A DNA stretch of 63,351 nt, taken from assembly GCA_012960535.1 (NCBI GenBank), contig DUBB01000040.1, positions 18,076 through 81,426 of the forward strand, given 5' to 3'. Of the stretch, positions 1-7,427 are shown in pieces (the stretch's first letter is position 1; each line of letters starts with the position of its first letter). The position numbers were made by a program, and so were the translations under genes. Origin of the DNA: Gammaproteobacteria bacterium. GTDB lineage: Bacteria; Pseudomonadota; Gammaproteobacteria; Pseudomonadales; Azotimanducaceae. Below the pieces are notes generated by a model. That model searched no databases and had not been told where the DNA came from. It was given only the letters and a program-made list of their open reading frames with translations.

Positions 1-192
1 CTTGTCGATATGAACTCAGTTGCCGTTGAGGGTGATGCTGAGCATCTGTCAGTAGTATTGAAATTCCCAGATATGGAAGCTCTACAAGGCTGGTATGACT
101 CACCAGAATACCAAGAGATTCATCCGTTAAGGACTGATAACAGCGAGGGTAATGTTACGTTCGCAAATACTGGAACAGCGAAAAATGATTAA
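1..192 (+). CDS. DUF1330 family protein, 3' fragment
   Basis: Only the last 63 codons are in the window. The frame is open from base 1 to the TAA at 190-192, so the ATG at base 10 is probably internal. The stretch FPDMEALQGWYDSPEYQ (visible residues 22-38) matches the conserved C-terminal half of DUF1330, a small dimeric alpha/beta family of about 95-100 residues with no settled biochemical role. The short tail after the domain is AT-rich like the sequence that follows. It lies in the AT-rich flank of the tRNA-Asp gene, so it may be part of an integrated segment. Family assignment is good; function is unknown. Confidence 0.7.
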   Translation, partial: LVDMNSVAVEGDAEHLSVVLKFPDMEALQGWYDSPEYQEIHPLRTDNSEGNVTFANTGTAKND

Positions 193-487
193 ACGCAATA
201 CCGTCTGATAGAGATCTTGGCTGAGTATTATCCAGTAGAAACAGATGGAAAATGGCAATATGATTGCTATGGATATACCGATAAAAGAACCTATGATTCG
301 CAAATAGCCAAATTTTTTTTGATATTAAACCCACCTCTAATGCCAGAACCTGCACAAAGCTTAATCACTCTCAGGCTCCATAACGTTAATATTCCAGGTC
401 TTATCCCCTCTCCTAATAATTACAGTTGCCAAGCCCCTACTTAAAAGCTAATTTTAAAAAACCTAATTGCAAGGAAATTTGAAATCT

Positions 488-763
488 ATGCGTTGTTTTT
501 CTTGTGGTAATACAAAGCAATCTCAAATAAAAAATCTGTTCGGACACGATGTTTGCGATTCTTGTGAGCCGACTCTTAATTTGTACAAAGACCATACAAT
601 TCGTAAGCACATTACTTCATATGAAAGAAAGCGTGAAGCAGTGCCTGAGGATCCTACTTATGCGCAGGAGGTTGATTATCGCGTTGAAGCCATGGAAGAA
701 GTTTACATTCGGCGACGCTTAAAATTACTTCATATTCAGGCTCGACTTAAAGCAATGAAATAA
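488..763 (+). CDS. small zinc-ribbon-like hypothetical protein (91 aa)
   Basis: The ATG at 488 is preferred over a TTG at 467 because an AAGGA stands at 471-475 and the zinc motif begins at once. The N-terminus has two CxxC knuckles, C3/C6 and C23/C26, spaced 16 residues apart as in a single zinc ribbon. The remainder (about residues 35-91) is charged and predicted helical, rich in Arg, Lys and Glu, without membrane segments. I do not recognise the family. It could be a small nucleic-acid-binding or regulatory protein carried on a mobile segment, since it lies in the AT-rich flank immediately 3' of tRNA-Asp. No neighbour gives a functional clue. Confidence 0.55.
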   Translation: MRCFSCGNTKQSQIKNLFGHDVCDSCEPTLNLYKDHTIRKHITSYERKREAVPEDPTYAQEVDYRVEAMEEVYIRRRLKLLHIQARLKAMK

Positions 764-1069
764 AAAGATCTCGCATTAGTATTTGATAAGGAAACACACC
801 ATACAGTTTTCCAAAGCTGATGCAGCCTGTTGCATCATCACTACTTTACAGTTCAAAACTGCTCAAAATGTTTGAGGACGTGTATATATAGGGGGTAGGG
901 GGGTATGGGCTTCTGCGTACCCCGGAGGCTATGGATTAGAAAAGCTTGGTAAGCCTAACTTATACGAGTTCCGTCTGAATTATTCGGTACCTAAAGTGGT
1001 ACCTAAATTGAATATAATGGAATTTTGTATTTGCAGTACGTTGATAATTAAAGACTTTATTAAGAAATA
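764..1069. other. AT-rich intergenic flank next to the tRNA-Asp 3' end
   Basis: No credible gene is present. The stretch contains a G-run (about 891-903), a 12-bp direct tandem repeat beginning GGTACCTAAA at 986-997 and 998-1009, and AT-rich sequence up to the CCA end of tRNA-Asp. Its position directly beyond a tRNA 3' end is where integrative elements usually insert, but no integrase or repeated tRNA 3' end is seen inside the window. Confidence 0.5.
986..1009. repeat. 12-bp tandem direct repeat, 2 copies
   Basis: Copies at 986-997 and 998-1009 share GGTACCTAAA and differ at one base near the end. It lies 60 bp from the 3' end of tRNA-Asp. It could be a leftover of an attachment region or simple replication slippage like the other short tandem arrays in this window. 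Confidence 0.6.
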
Positions 1070-1146
1070 TGGCGGAGCGGACGGGACTCGAACCCGCGAC
1101 CCCCGGCGTGACAGGCCGGTATTCTAACCAACTGAACTACCGCTCC
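1070..1146 (-). tRNA. tRNA-Asp (GTC)
   Basis: Reads on the minus strand as a 77-nt cloverleaf with encoded CCA (TGG at 1070-1072 on the plus strand). The acceptor stem pairs 1074-1080 with 1140-1146. The anticodon stem CCGGC/GCCGG encloses loop CTGTCAC, giving anticodon GTC (Asp). The T-loop has the usual GGTTCGA-type core. It lies 13 bp downstream of tRNA-Val and is almost certainly cotranscribed with it. Confidence 0.97.
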
Positions 1147-1159
1147 GTTTCGAAAAACT

Positions 1160-1235
1160 TGGTGGGTGTTGCAGGGGTCGAACCTGCGACCTACGGCTTG
1201 TAAGGCCGTCGCTCTCCCAACTGAGCTAAACACCC
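1160..1235 (-). tRNA. tRNA-Val (TAC)
   Basis: A 76-nt minus-strand tRNA with encoded CCA (TGG at 1160-1162). The acceptor stem pairs 1164-1170 with 1229-1235. The anticodon stem ACGGC/GCCGT surrounds loop CTTACAA, giving anticodon TAC (Val). It is the first gene of a Val-Asp tRNA pair, with a promoter immediately upstream at 1253-1280. Confidence 0.97.
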
Positions 1236-1252
1236 GCAATTCAGGAAGCGCA

Positions 1253-1280
1253 ATTGTACCGCCATTGTCGGCCAAGTCAA
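1253..1280 (-). promoter_or_regulatory. sigma70-type promoter of the tRNA-Val/tRNA-Asp unit
   Basis: On the minus strand TTGACT (1275-1280) and TACAAT (1253-1258) are separated by 16 bp. A GC-rich discriminator (GCGC) follows, as is typical of stringently controlled stable-RNA promoters. The predicted start is about 10 bp ahead of the mature tRNA-Val 5' end. Confidence 0.7.
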
Positions 1281-1556
1281 ACCGTAGCGTAGATATTAAA
1301 GAATTGCGAGCCGTCATGACAAACTTATGCTCTCACAAGAGCGCTGGCTAATCGAGTTACGATGTTCGATCATGATGTGCTTGATAGCATCTGAATGGCG
1401 TACCCAATGCTGGACCGCCAGTTGGGATGGGCCATAGATCTATCTGCGGGTTATAATACAATTTGATTTGCCTAGTTCAGAGCGAATTTGAATAGTCCAG
1501 GCAGATAACGGATCAGCAAAAGCCTGTATTCATAGAGCCGGTATATTGAGGTAGAA
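1281..1556. other. intergenic region upstream of the Rieske ferredoxin gene
   Basis: No gene is seen between the tRNA promoter and the ferredoxin start. A TATAAT lies at 1452-1457 without a convincing -35 at the right distance, and a GAGG Shine-Dalgarno sits at 1547-1550 just before the ATG at 1557. The ferredoxin promoter is probably here but cannot be fixed by eye. Confidence 0.4.
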
Positions 1557-1877
1557 ATGTCTGAGTTTATAACCTTGGCCAGGGAAGAAGATATTCCGAA
1601 TAATAAAAGTATGGCAATTGCTCATGAGGGGCTTGAGCTGTTGATCTGCCATGCCGATGGCCAGTTCCATATATTTGAAAATCGTTGTACGCACCAGAAT
1701 ATGCCTTTGTCGGAAGGCCGCATCCGTAACGGTTATCTTTCCTGCCCGGTACATGGCATGCGCTATAAACTGGATACCGGTGACCCCGTGGGTGAGTTAT
1801 CGCGCATACCACTCACCCGTTTCCAGACGCGCAGCGTCAATGGTGAAATTCAGGTTAGTATGCCCAGTCCGACCTAG
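1557..1877 (+). CDS. Rieske-type [2Fe-2S] ferredoxin (106 aa)
   Basis: A single Rieske domain with the two cluster ligand pairs C44-x-H46 and C63-x2-H66 (CTH and CPVH). The length (106 aa) fits the free-standing ferredoxin of non-haem iron oxygenase systems or the small subunit of NirD-like proteins. No signal peptide or membrane segment is present, so it should be cytosolic. The start is set by GAGG at 1547-1550. The gene runs tail to tail into a Rieske oxygenase alpha subunit only 30 bp away. A shared oxygenase system, with this protein passing electrons to the oxygenase, is a reasonable inference, although the opposite orientation means they are not one operon. Confidence 0.9.
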   Translation: MSEFITLAREEDIPNNKSMAIAHEGLELLICHADGQFHIFENRCTHQNMPLSEGRIRNGYLSCPVHGMRYKLDTGDPVGELSRIPLTRFQTRSVNGEIQVSMPSPT

Positions 1878-1907
1878 TTTTAAGCAGAGGCCGTTTACGG
1901 TTACATC

Positions 1908-3287
1908 CTACTCGCGGCTGACGTAATCACCGACTCGTTTATGGACATGGCGGACGCGAACTTCCTGGTAATTGGCCAGCGTCTGGCCGCCTTTGGCACA
2001 GGTCTTAAAGCCTCGTGTCTGCGCCGCCATGTTATCCGTATCCTGATCATAGACTGCGCCCAGAAAGCCTAGATCTACTGCTTGTGTATAGCTGTCCTGA
2101 ATGTCCAGTTGCAGCGGTTCAGGCGGATCTGGTGGCGCTTTGTCAGGATGTTTGGGGCGCATGAAGTAAAGGTCAAAGTAAGAAAAATCCGGGTTCTCCG
2201 GATCTGGACGAAAACGATAAACCATGGGTAGTGACAGACCCGGGAAAATAAACAGGTTGGGAAACAGGAAGTATTCGATCGAATCCAAGGTCTGCGCGGT
2301 TGAGTAGTCTGAAAAGTCCTGATCGTATTTTTCGCCAAGCTGTGCCTGGATAATGCTGGCATAGAGGTCTCGCGCTGTCTGCCCCTCGGGCACCCGTGGG
2401 CATTCCCCCTCTATAGGACCGCGTCTTCCCCATAGCTGTTGCATCAGGTCCTGCTGGGTTGGTGGCTCGGGCATCCTGGGGTTAGCTGCGCCAACGGTGT
2501 GGATAAATCGGTTTACGTTATCACCGAACACATCGTAGGTGGTTATTGGCTCGGAGAACTCGCGGCCACCGGCATGGGTTTCCTTGACATGATAAGCCTC
2601 CATAAAGGCTTCTTCGGCGGCTTTCCAGTTAACTGGCAGGCGCTTGCATAAATGAGTTTCGATATAGCGATCGTCAATTCCGAATTCATCCAGGTGGGCC
2701 GGTAATACGCCAAGATATTCCTTAAGTGAACCCGCATTCGAGTCAAAATTGATGAAGATAAAGCCGGCCCAGGTATCCACCTGAAGTTCACGCAGGCGAT
2801 GACTGTCTGAATCCACATGCGGGAAATCCCAGGCTTCCGGCAGTTCGATTAATTCACCCTCCAGGGAGTATCTCCAGCCATGAAACGGGCATCGAAATTC
2901 ATTGCATGAGCCTGATGAAGCGGGCGGCTTCAGTGCGGTGCCGCGATGCATGCAGGCGTTAAAAAATGCCTTTATTTCTCCGCTTGAGGTTCGGGTTACG
3001 ATGGCAGAGAGGTGGCCTATATCATAGACCTGATAATCGCCCGCCTCAGGAATATGCTCTTCCCGGCAGGCCATCTGCCAGACCTTGGGCCACATTTTCT
3101 GAAATTCCGCCGTGGCGAAATCTGCCGAGGTGTAATTTGAATAGGGGATGTCCTGGTCGCCTGTAAATTCGTAGGAGTATTCCAGAAACGGCGCTGGAGG
3201 TGGCGAGGCATCATTTAGGACAACCTCCTGGTAGGTCGGGCCCGGAGCCCTTGCCTTGCCTGCATCTGCACTGCTTTTGTGTGACAA
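1908..3287 (-). CDS. Rieske non-haem iron oxygenase, alpha subunit (459 aa)
   Basis: The N-terminal Rieske domain carries C112-x-H114 and C133-x2-H136 (CMH and CPFH). The C-terminal catalytic domain has the mononuclear iron motif in NWKAAEEAFMEAYHVKETH, with H233 and H238 as ligands and E230 at the position of the usual bridging Asp. The length is normal for a ring-hydroxylating dioxygenase alpha subunit. Such enzymes hydroxylate or demethylate aromatic or alkyl-amine substrates using electrons from a reductase and ferredoxin. No beta subunit or reductase gene is adjacent. The substrate cannot be read from sequence. It faces the Rieske ferredoxin at 1557-1877. Confidence 0.9.
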   Translation of the reverse strand: MSHKSSADAGKARAPGPTYQEVVLNDASPPPAPFLEYSYEFTGDQDIPYSNYTSADFATAEFQKMWPKVWQMACREEHIPEAGDYQVYDIGHLSAIVTRTSSGEIKAFFNACMHRGTALKPPASSGSCNEFRCPFHGWRYSLEGELIELPEAWDFPHVDSDSHRLRELQVDTWAGFIFINFDSNAGSLKEYLGVLPAHLDEFGIDDRYIETHLCKRLPVNWKAAEEAFMEAYHVKETHAGGREFSEPITTYDVFGDNVNRFIHTVGAANPRMPEPPTQQDLMQQLWGRRGPIEGECPRVPEGQTARDLYASIIQAQLGEKYDQDFSDYSTAQTLDSIEYFLFPNLFIFPGLSLPMVYRFRPDPENPDFSYFDLYFMRPKHPDKAPPDPPEPLQLDIQDSYTQAVDLGFLGAVYDQDTDNMAAQTRGFKTCAKGGQTLANYQEVRVRHVHKRVGDYVSRE

Positions 3288-3636
3288 GATCGTGCCTTTA
3301 ATTCTGAATATGGCTACTAATATACTGCGATTGCACCGTACCTGTCATGTCCGTCTGTGACAATCTTCAGATAGCAGGCGCATTGTGCAAGGGATCTTTG
3401 ATGCCGTCGAATGAGGTTGCTGCTATCAACCCTCCGATTTTTTTTCAGATCGTGATGACTGGATCAGGCATTGTTAGAGCAAGGCTACAAAGGTTGGACT
3501 GGATGCAGTCATACTTGTGTTTGTGCATGAACTCGATAGGATATAAGCGAGGGCAGGTTGAGCTTTTTTGCTTGGCTGGCAGACATCTCTGTTTATGCTC
3601 GAAAATTGAAATTGATTAGGAAAAAAGGCTTTGTTT
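3288..3636. other. intergenic region between the oxygenase and MAPEG genes
   Basis: About 350 bp between divergently oriented genes. Open frames exist but show no family resemblance, no ribosome site and an odd cysteine-rich composition. A Shine-Dalgarno-like AAGG for the MAPEG gene is at its right end (3625-3628). Promoters for both genes should lie here, but none is convincing by eye. Confidence 0.4.
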
Positions 3637-4011
3637 ATGATCGATATAATTGTTTTAACCCTATTGCTCGCACTGATACAGATTTGGCTGTTACCCATGT
3701 TGCTCAATCTGAAAAACATGGATTATCTGGTTTCTAATCGAGATGCGTCAGTTGCCGGGTCTGTGATGCTCGAGCGGGTCAAGCGTGCTTCAGCTAACCT
3801 GCAGGAGAGCCTCCCTGCATTTTTGGCTCTGGCTGTGCTGGCAATACACCAGAGTGTGGATCTGGTTACCGTAGCTTCTGCGTGGCTGGCGCTTCGAGGC
3901 GCCTATTTGGCCATTTATGCTTTTGGTATTACCGTTATTCGTTCTGTTGTCTGGGTTGGCTCAGTGGCTTGTCTGGTTTATATGGCACTGGCAATTGCCG
4001 GGATACTGTAG
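3637..4011 (+). CDS. MAPEG family membrane protein (124 aa)
   Basis: The ATG at 3637 is chosen over TTG at 3631 because of the AAAAAAGG at 3621-3628. The protein has about four hydrophobic helices and the MAPEG signature region RVKRASANLQESLPAF (near residues 46-61). MAPEG proteins are small integral membrane proteins related to microsomal glutathione S-transferases and eicosanoid enzymes; bacterial members are mostly uncharacterised. The length is typical. It is followed 20 bp later on the same strand by a PLP enzyme, so the two may form a short operon. Confidence 0.85.
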   Translation: MIDIIVLTLLLALIQIWLLPMLLNLKNMDYLVSNRDASVAGSVMLERVKRASANLQESLPAFLALAVLAIHQSVDLVTVASAWLALRGAYLAIYAFGITVIRSVVWVGSVACLVYMALAIAGIL

Positions 4012-4031
4012 AGTCCAGTTTTCTTAAACCC

Positions 4032-4898
4032 ATGCCAGAGCCGGTAGTACAGCATCTGGCGGAAGGGCTCGATGTATTCTTTCTTGACGCCCTGCATCCA
4101 GGTTTGGGTAATAAGTATTACAAACTGTCTGCCAATCTGGCGTCTATCAAGCAAAAAAATATTGCCACTGTGGTGAGCTTTGGTGGAGCCTGGTCGAATC
4201 ATCTGTTGTGCCTGGCGAGGTTAGGCAAGCAAGCAGGCCTGAATACAGTAGGCGTGGTTCGCGGTGAGCAGGCAGCGCAGCTTACGGCTATGCTGGCTGA
4301 TGCCAGGGAGTTAGGTATGAGGCTTGTTTTTGTCTCTCGAGCGGCGTACCGCAGAAAAGCCGGCCCCGAACTCATGCAACAGCTAGAATCTGAATTTGGT
4401 GATTTTGCGGTATTGCCCGAAGGCGGCAGTAATGAACTGGCGGTACTGGGGTGCATGCAGATCGTCAGTGATCTTGCCAGGCACGGAGTTGACTACGATG
4501 CTCTGGTATTGCCTGTGGGAACGGGCGGCACCCTAGCCGGATTGGTGCGAGGCGTAGACAGGCCTTGTGATATTTTCGGAATCTCTGTGCTCAAAGGGGC
4601 TTACAGCCTGGATGATGAGGTGCGCTGCCTGATTGGAGCGGCCATGCCGGAGCAGGTTCGCTGGCAACTCCTGCATGATCACCATGGCGGTGGCTATGCC
4701 CGGTGTTCTCCTGCCCTGATGCAGTTCGTGCAGATGGCAGAGCGGCGATGGGGCGTGCTGCTGGACCCAGTCTATTCAGGTAAAGCATTGATGGCGACCA
4801 TGCAGCTGCGAGCGACAGGCGCGCTTTCAGGGAAAAAAACCGTATTTATCCATACCGGTGGCTTGCAGGGGCGCCGTGGTTTTCCGGCATTAGGCTGA
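4032..4898 (+). CDS. PLP-dependent D-cysteine desulfhydrase / ACC-deaminase family enzyme (288 aa)
   Basis: The frame is open further upstream, but homology begins at the ATG at 4032; the preceding residues are the MAPEG gene read in another frame. NKYYKL (residues 27-32) holds the presumed Schiff-base lysine K31, followed by the substrate loop FGGAWSNH (50-57) and the phosphate-binding PVGTGGTLAG loop. This fold-type II family includes D-cysteine desulfhydrase (D-Cys to pyruvate, H2S and ammonia) and 1-aminocyclopropane-1-carboxylate deaminase. At 288 aa it is shorter than the usual 325-340. Exact substrate is uncertain. It converges on cysE, which makes the L-cysteine precursor O-acetylserine. 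Confidence 0.85.
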   Translation: MPEPVVQHLAEGLDVFFLDALHPGLGNKYYKLSANLASIKQKNIATVVSFGGAWSNHLLCLARLGKQAGLNTVGVVRGEQAAQLTAMLADARELGMRLVFVSRAAYRRKAGPELMQQLESEFGDFAVLPEGGSNELAVLGCMQIVSDLARHGVDYDALVLPVGTGGTLAGLVRGVDRPCDIFGISVLKGAYSLDDEVRCLIGAAMPEQVRWQLLHDHHGGGYARCSPALMQFVQMAERRWGVLLDPVYSGKALMATMQLRATGALSGKKTVFIHTGGLQGRRGFPALG

Positions 4899-4916
4899 AT
4901 TAAGCTCCCGGGGTGT

Positions 4917-5756
4917 TCAGAATCCCTGATCGCAATCCTGGGCTGGGGAGCCGCCACTTGGTTTACCGACAATAGTCGCCGGGACACCCGCGACGGTCAC
5001 ATGAGCTGGCACATCTTCAAGAACCACACTGCCTGCGCCAACTTTAGCACCCTCACCGATTTCAATATTGCCGATGACCGAGGCATTAGCACCGAGCAGG
5101 CTGTTCTTGCGAACTTTCGGATGACGGTCGCCCGAGGCCTTACCGGTTCCGCCGAGTGTCACCCCGTGCAGGATAGAGACGTCGTCTTCAATCACCGCTG
5201 TTTCACCAACCACCAGTCCGGTGGCATGATCGAACATAATGCCACAGCCGATCTGGGCCGCAGGGTGGATATCCACTCCAAAGATACTGCTCATCTGGTT
5301 CTGGAAATAAAATGCCAGGCTATGGCGCTCATGCCGCCACAGCCAGTGGGCCACTCGATACGCCTGGAGCGCATGGAAGCCCTTGTAGAACAGAAAGGGC
5401 GTTGAGTAGCTATTGCAGGCAGGGTCGCGATCACGGGTCGCTTTGATGTCGATCTCGGCGCCGTAGATAATAGATGGGTCGCCTGTGTAGGCTTCTTCTA
5501 TAATTTCTCGAATAGCCATATTGGAAACGACCGGGCTATCCAGTTTACTGGCCAGGATAAAGCTCAGGGCGCCTTCAATGGTGTCGTGACTCAGCACTGA
5601 GGCGTGGAAAAAGGTCGACATGATGGGCTCGAAATCGGCTCTCAGGCGTACTTCGCTGCGCATCGCCTTCCATAGCGAACCGGCTGCCGCAATGTCCTCT
5701 ATATTGCCTTCTCTGGCGAGTTCTTCCTGGTATCGTTTGGAGATTCGGGAATTCAT
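4917..5756 (-). CDS. cysE: serine O-acetyltransferase
   Basis: CysE makes O-acetyl-L-serine from serine and acetyl-CoA, the committed step of cysteine synthesis. An N-terminal helical domain is followed by a left-handed beta-helix of hexapeptide repeats. The catalytic region FDHATG and the second active-site histidine in GDRHPK are both present. The length (279 aa) is close to the enterobacterial enzyme (273 aa). The C-terminal tail, which normally takes part in feedback inhibition by cysteine, is present here. It is divergent from nadK with 205 bp between and ends 18 bp from the convergent PLP enzyme gene. Confidence 0.97.
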   Translation of the reverse strand: MNSRISKRYQEELAREGNIEDIAAAGSLWKAMRSEVRLRADFEPIMSTFFHASVLSHDTIEGALSFILASKLDSPVVSNMAIREIIEEAYTGDPSIIYGAEIDIKATRDRDPACNSYSTPFLFYKGFHALQAYRVAHWLWRHERHSLAFYFQNQMSSIFGVDIHPAAQIGCGIMFDHATGLVVGETAVIEDDVSILHGVTLGGTGKASGDRHPKVRKNSLLGANASVIGNIEIGEGAKVGAGSVVLEDVPAHVTVAGVPATIVGKPSGGSPAQDCDQGF

Positions 5757-5961
5757 AGTTTATACCCTGTCAATAGTCATATTGTGGTGCCTGATTCCGT
5801 AATTGCAAGCCCTGGTGGAAGTTAAGCTGCACGTTTAGTGCCTTATAAAAAAGTTCAATAGCGGGGTTTGCTCGACCAGGGTCGATAAATTAGGTGTACC
5901 AGGCTATTGAAATGGGTAAGAATCTACCCTTAAATGCCTAGCCTAGTTAAGGGCTGTTGCC

Positions 5962-6837
5962 ATGGGTGAATATAAGAAAGTGGGTTTATTTGCAAGGATC
6001 GGCAGTGATCTAGTGCAGGAATCCCTGCGCGCGGTTAATACCTTTTTAAGAAACCGCAAGATTGAGGTCTTCCTTGAAGACACGGCTGCGGTGATGCTCG
6101 GTCATGAGGGCAGCGCATTCACCAGGGGCGAGATCGGTGGCATGGTTGATCTGGTTATCGCCGTTGGCGGTGATGGTAATATGCTGGGTGCAGCCCGGGA
6201 GTTAGCCCCGCATGGTGTACCACTGCTGGGTATTAACAGAGGTCGGTTAGGGTTTTTAGCCGATGTTTCTCCTGATGAGATTGAACTCAGGTTAGACGAA
6301 GTCCTGTCCGGTCAGCATCAGATTGAAGAACATTATCTGCTCGAAGGTGAGATAACTGATGGCGATAATATCCAGCTGTCCAGTGCGTTAAACGAAGTCA
6401 TTGTTCATTCTGCAGCAGTGGCGCGGATGATCGAGTTCAATCTGTTCATTGATGATGTGTTCGTCTACAACCAGTTCTCTGATGGCTTGATCATCTCCTC
6501 GCCCACGGGTTCCACCGCCTATGCGCTCAGTGCTGGCGGTCCGATCATGCATCCTTCCCTGGATGCCATGGCCTTGATACCGATGTTTCCCCATTCCCTG
6601 AATTCCCGCCCGTTGGTGGTGCCCGGTGGCTCAGAACTGCGTATTGAACTGGGTGCGCGTTATGGCGGTGATGCCAAGGTCAGTTTTGATTCCCAGATGG
6701 AATTCCAGATGACGCCTGGAGAATCTGTTCGGGTTCGCAAGATGAATGAAAAATTGAAGCTGATTCACCCGCCGGGGCACAGTTTTTACAGTGTCTGCAG
6801 GTCTAAACTGGATTGGGCTATTCGGAAGGGTGATTGA
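5962..6837 (+). CDS. nadK: NAD kinase
   Basis: Phosphorylates NAD+ to NADP+ using ATP. The signature GGDGN is at residues 69-73 (catalytic Asp71), followed by NRGRLGFLAD (92-101), the NEV motif and the glycine-rich SSPTGSTAYALSAGGP segment. The length of 291 aa matches the bacterial family. The 3' end overlaps the convergent mocA gene by 20 nt. Two more distant members of the same superfamily occur in this window (43756-44790 and 58696-59832), but this one has all the features of the essential housekeeping enzyme. Confidence 0.97.
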   Translation: MGEYKKVGLFARIGSDLVQESLRAVNTFLRNRKIEVFLEDTAAVMLGHEGSAFTRGEIGGMVDLVIAVGGDGNMLGAARELAPHGVPLLGINRGRLGFLADVSPDEIELRLDEVLSGQHQIEEHYLLEGEITDGDNIQLSSALNEVIVHSAAVARMIEFNLFIDDVFVYNQFSDGLIISSPTGSTAYALSAGGPIMHPSLDAMALIPMFPHSLNSRPLVVPGGSELRIELGARYGGDAKVSFDSQMEFQMTPGESVRVRKMNEKLKLIHPPGHSFYSVCRSKLDWAIRKGD

Positions 6838-7411
6838 GGTCTTCTGGTAGGTCAATATCGTCTAATACGCCTCTATCTAAGCAGGGTACCTGGATGACGT
6901 GGTCTGCGTATCGTCTGACAATTGATTTTGCTCCTTCGTCTCCGCTCAGAGCAGTCAACTCCTGATAGTAGGCTTTACTGAAAATCACCGGGTGCCCGGC
7001 CTGATTTCTGTAGCTGGGTACAATAATGGGTTGGGAACTTTCATGAAGATTATGCTGGTCGAGTAACAGGTCAATGGTTTGAGGTTGAATAAAGGGCATG
7101 TCGCCCATGAAAATGGCACTGGCCTGCCAGTGCTGAACCTGCTTGATGCCGTCGGCCAGACTATGGCCCATGCCCAGGGCAGAGTCCGGGGCCAGGAAAG
7201 TGAGCAGGCCGCGGAATTTGTTTTGCAGTACTTCGGCAAGGTTCAGGTCACCATGGCGCAGGACGACCAGGATTTCAGCGAAATGAGGGTTAACCTTGGT
7301 TATGGTTGTTTCAAGCACTGCCTCACCTGAGGGCAGCCTGCTGCGGCGTTTGTCGCCCCCAAAACGCCGACTGCTTCCTGCTGCCAGAATCAATGCGCCT
7401 ATTTTAAGCAA
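6818..7411 (-). CDS. MocA-like molybdenum cofactor nucleotidyltransferase (197 aa)
   Basis: The N-terminal LILAAGSSRRFGGDKR (residues 8-23) is the nucleotide-binding signature of the MobA/MocA family, and the GDMPF motif is the expected metal/substrate site. MocA transfers CMP to molybdopterin for xanthine-dehydrogenase-type enzymes. It follows xdhC by 16 bp on the same strand, the classical maturation pair. No molybdo-hydroxylase structural gene lies in the window. The 3' end overlaps nadK by 20 nt on the opposite strand. Distinction from other small NTP-transferases rests mainly on the xdhC neighbour. Confidence 0.85.
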   Translation of the reverse strand: MLKIGALILAAGSSRRFGGDKRRSRLPSGEAVLETTITKVNPHFAEILVVLRHGDLNLAEVLQNKFRGLLTFLAPDSALGMGHSLADGIKQVQHWQASAIFMGDMPFIQPQTIDLLLDQHNLHESSQPIIVPSYRNQAGHPVIFSKAYYQELTALSGDEGAKSIVRRYADHVIQVPCLDRGVLDDIDLPEDLNHPSE

Positions 7412-7427
7412 ATTTTGCTTTGCTCCC

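Noticed and set aside
217..444. Open frame of 75 codons in the AT-rich flank
   Set aside because: TTG start without a ribosome site, proline/asparagine-rich late part and no family resemblance; not distinguishable from chance.
3347..3619. Open frame of 90 codons upstream of the MAPEG gene
   Set aside because: No ribosome site, odd cysteine clusters and no family signal; treated as intergenic.
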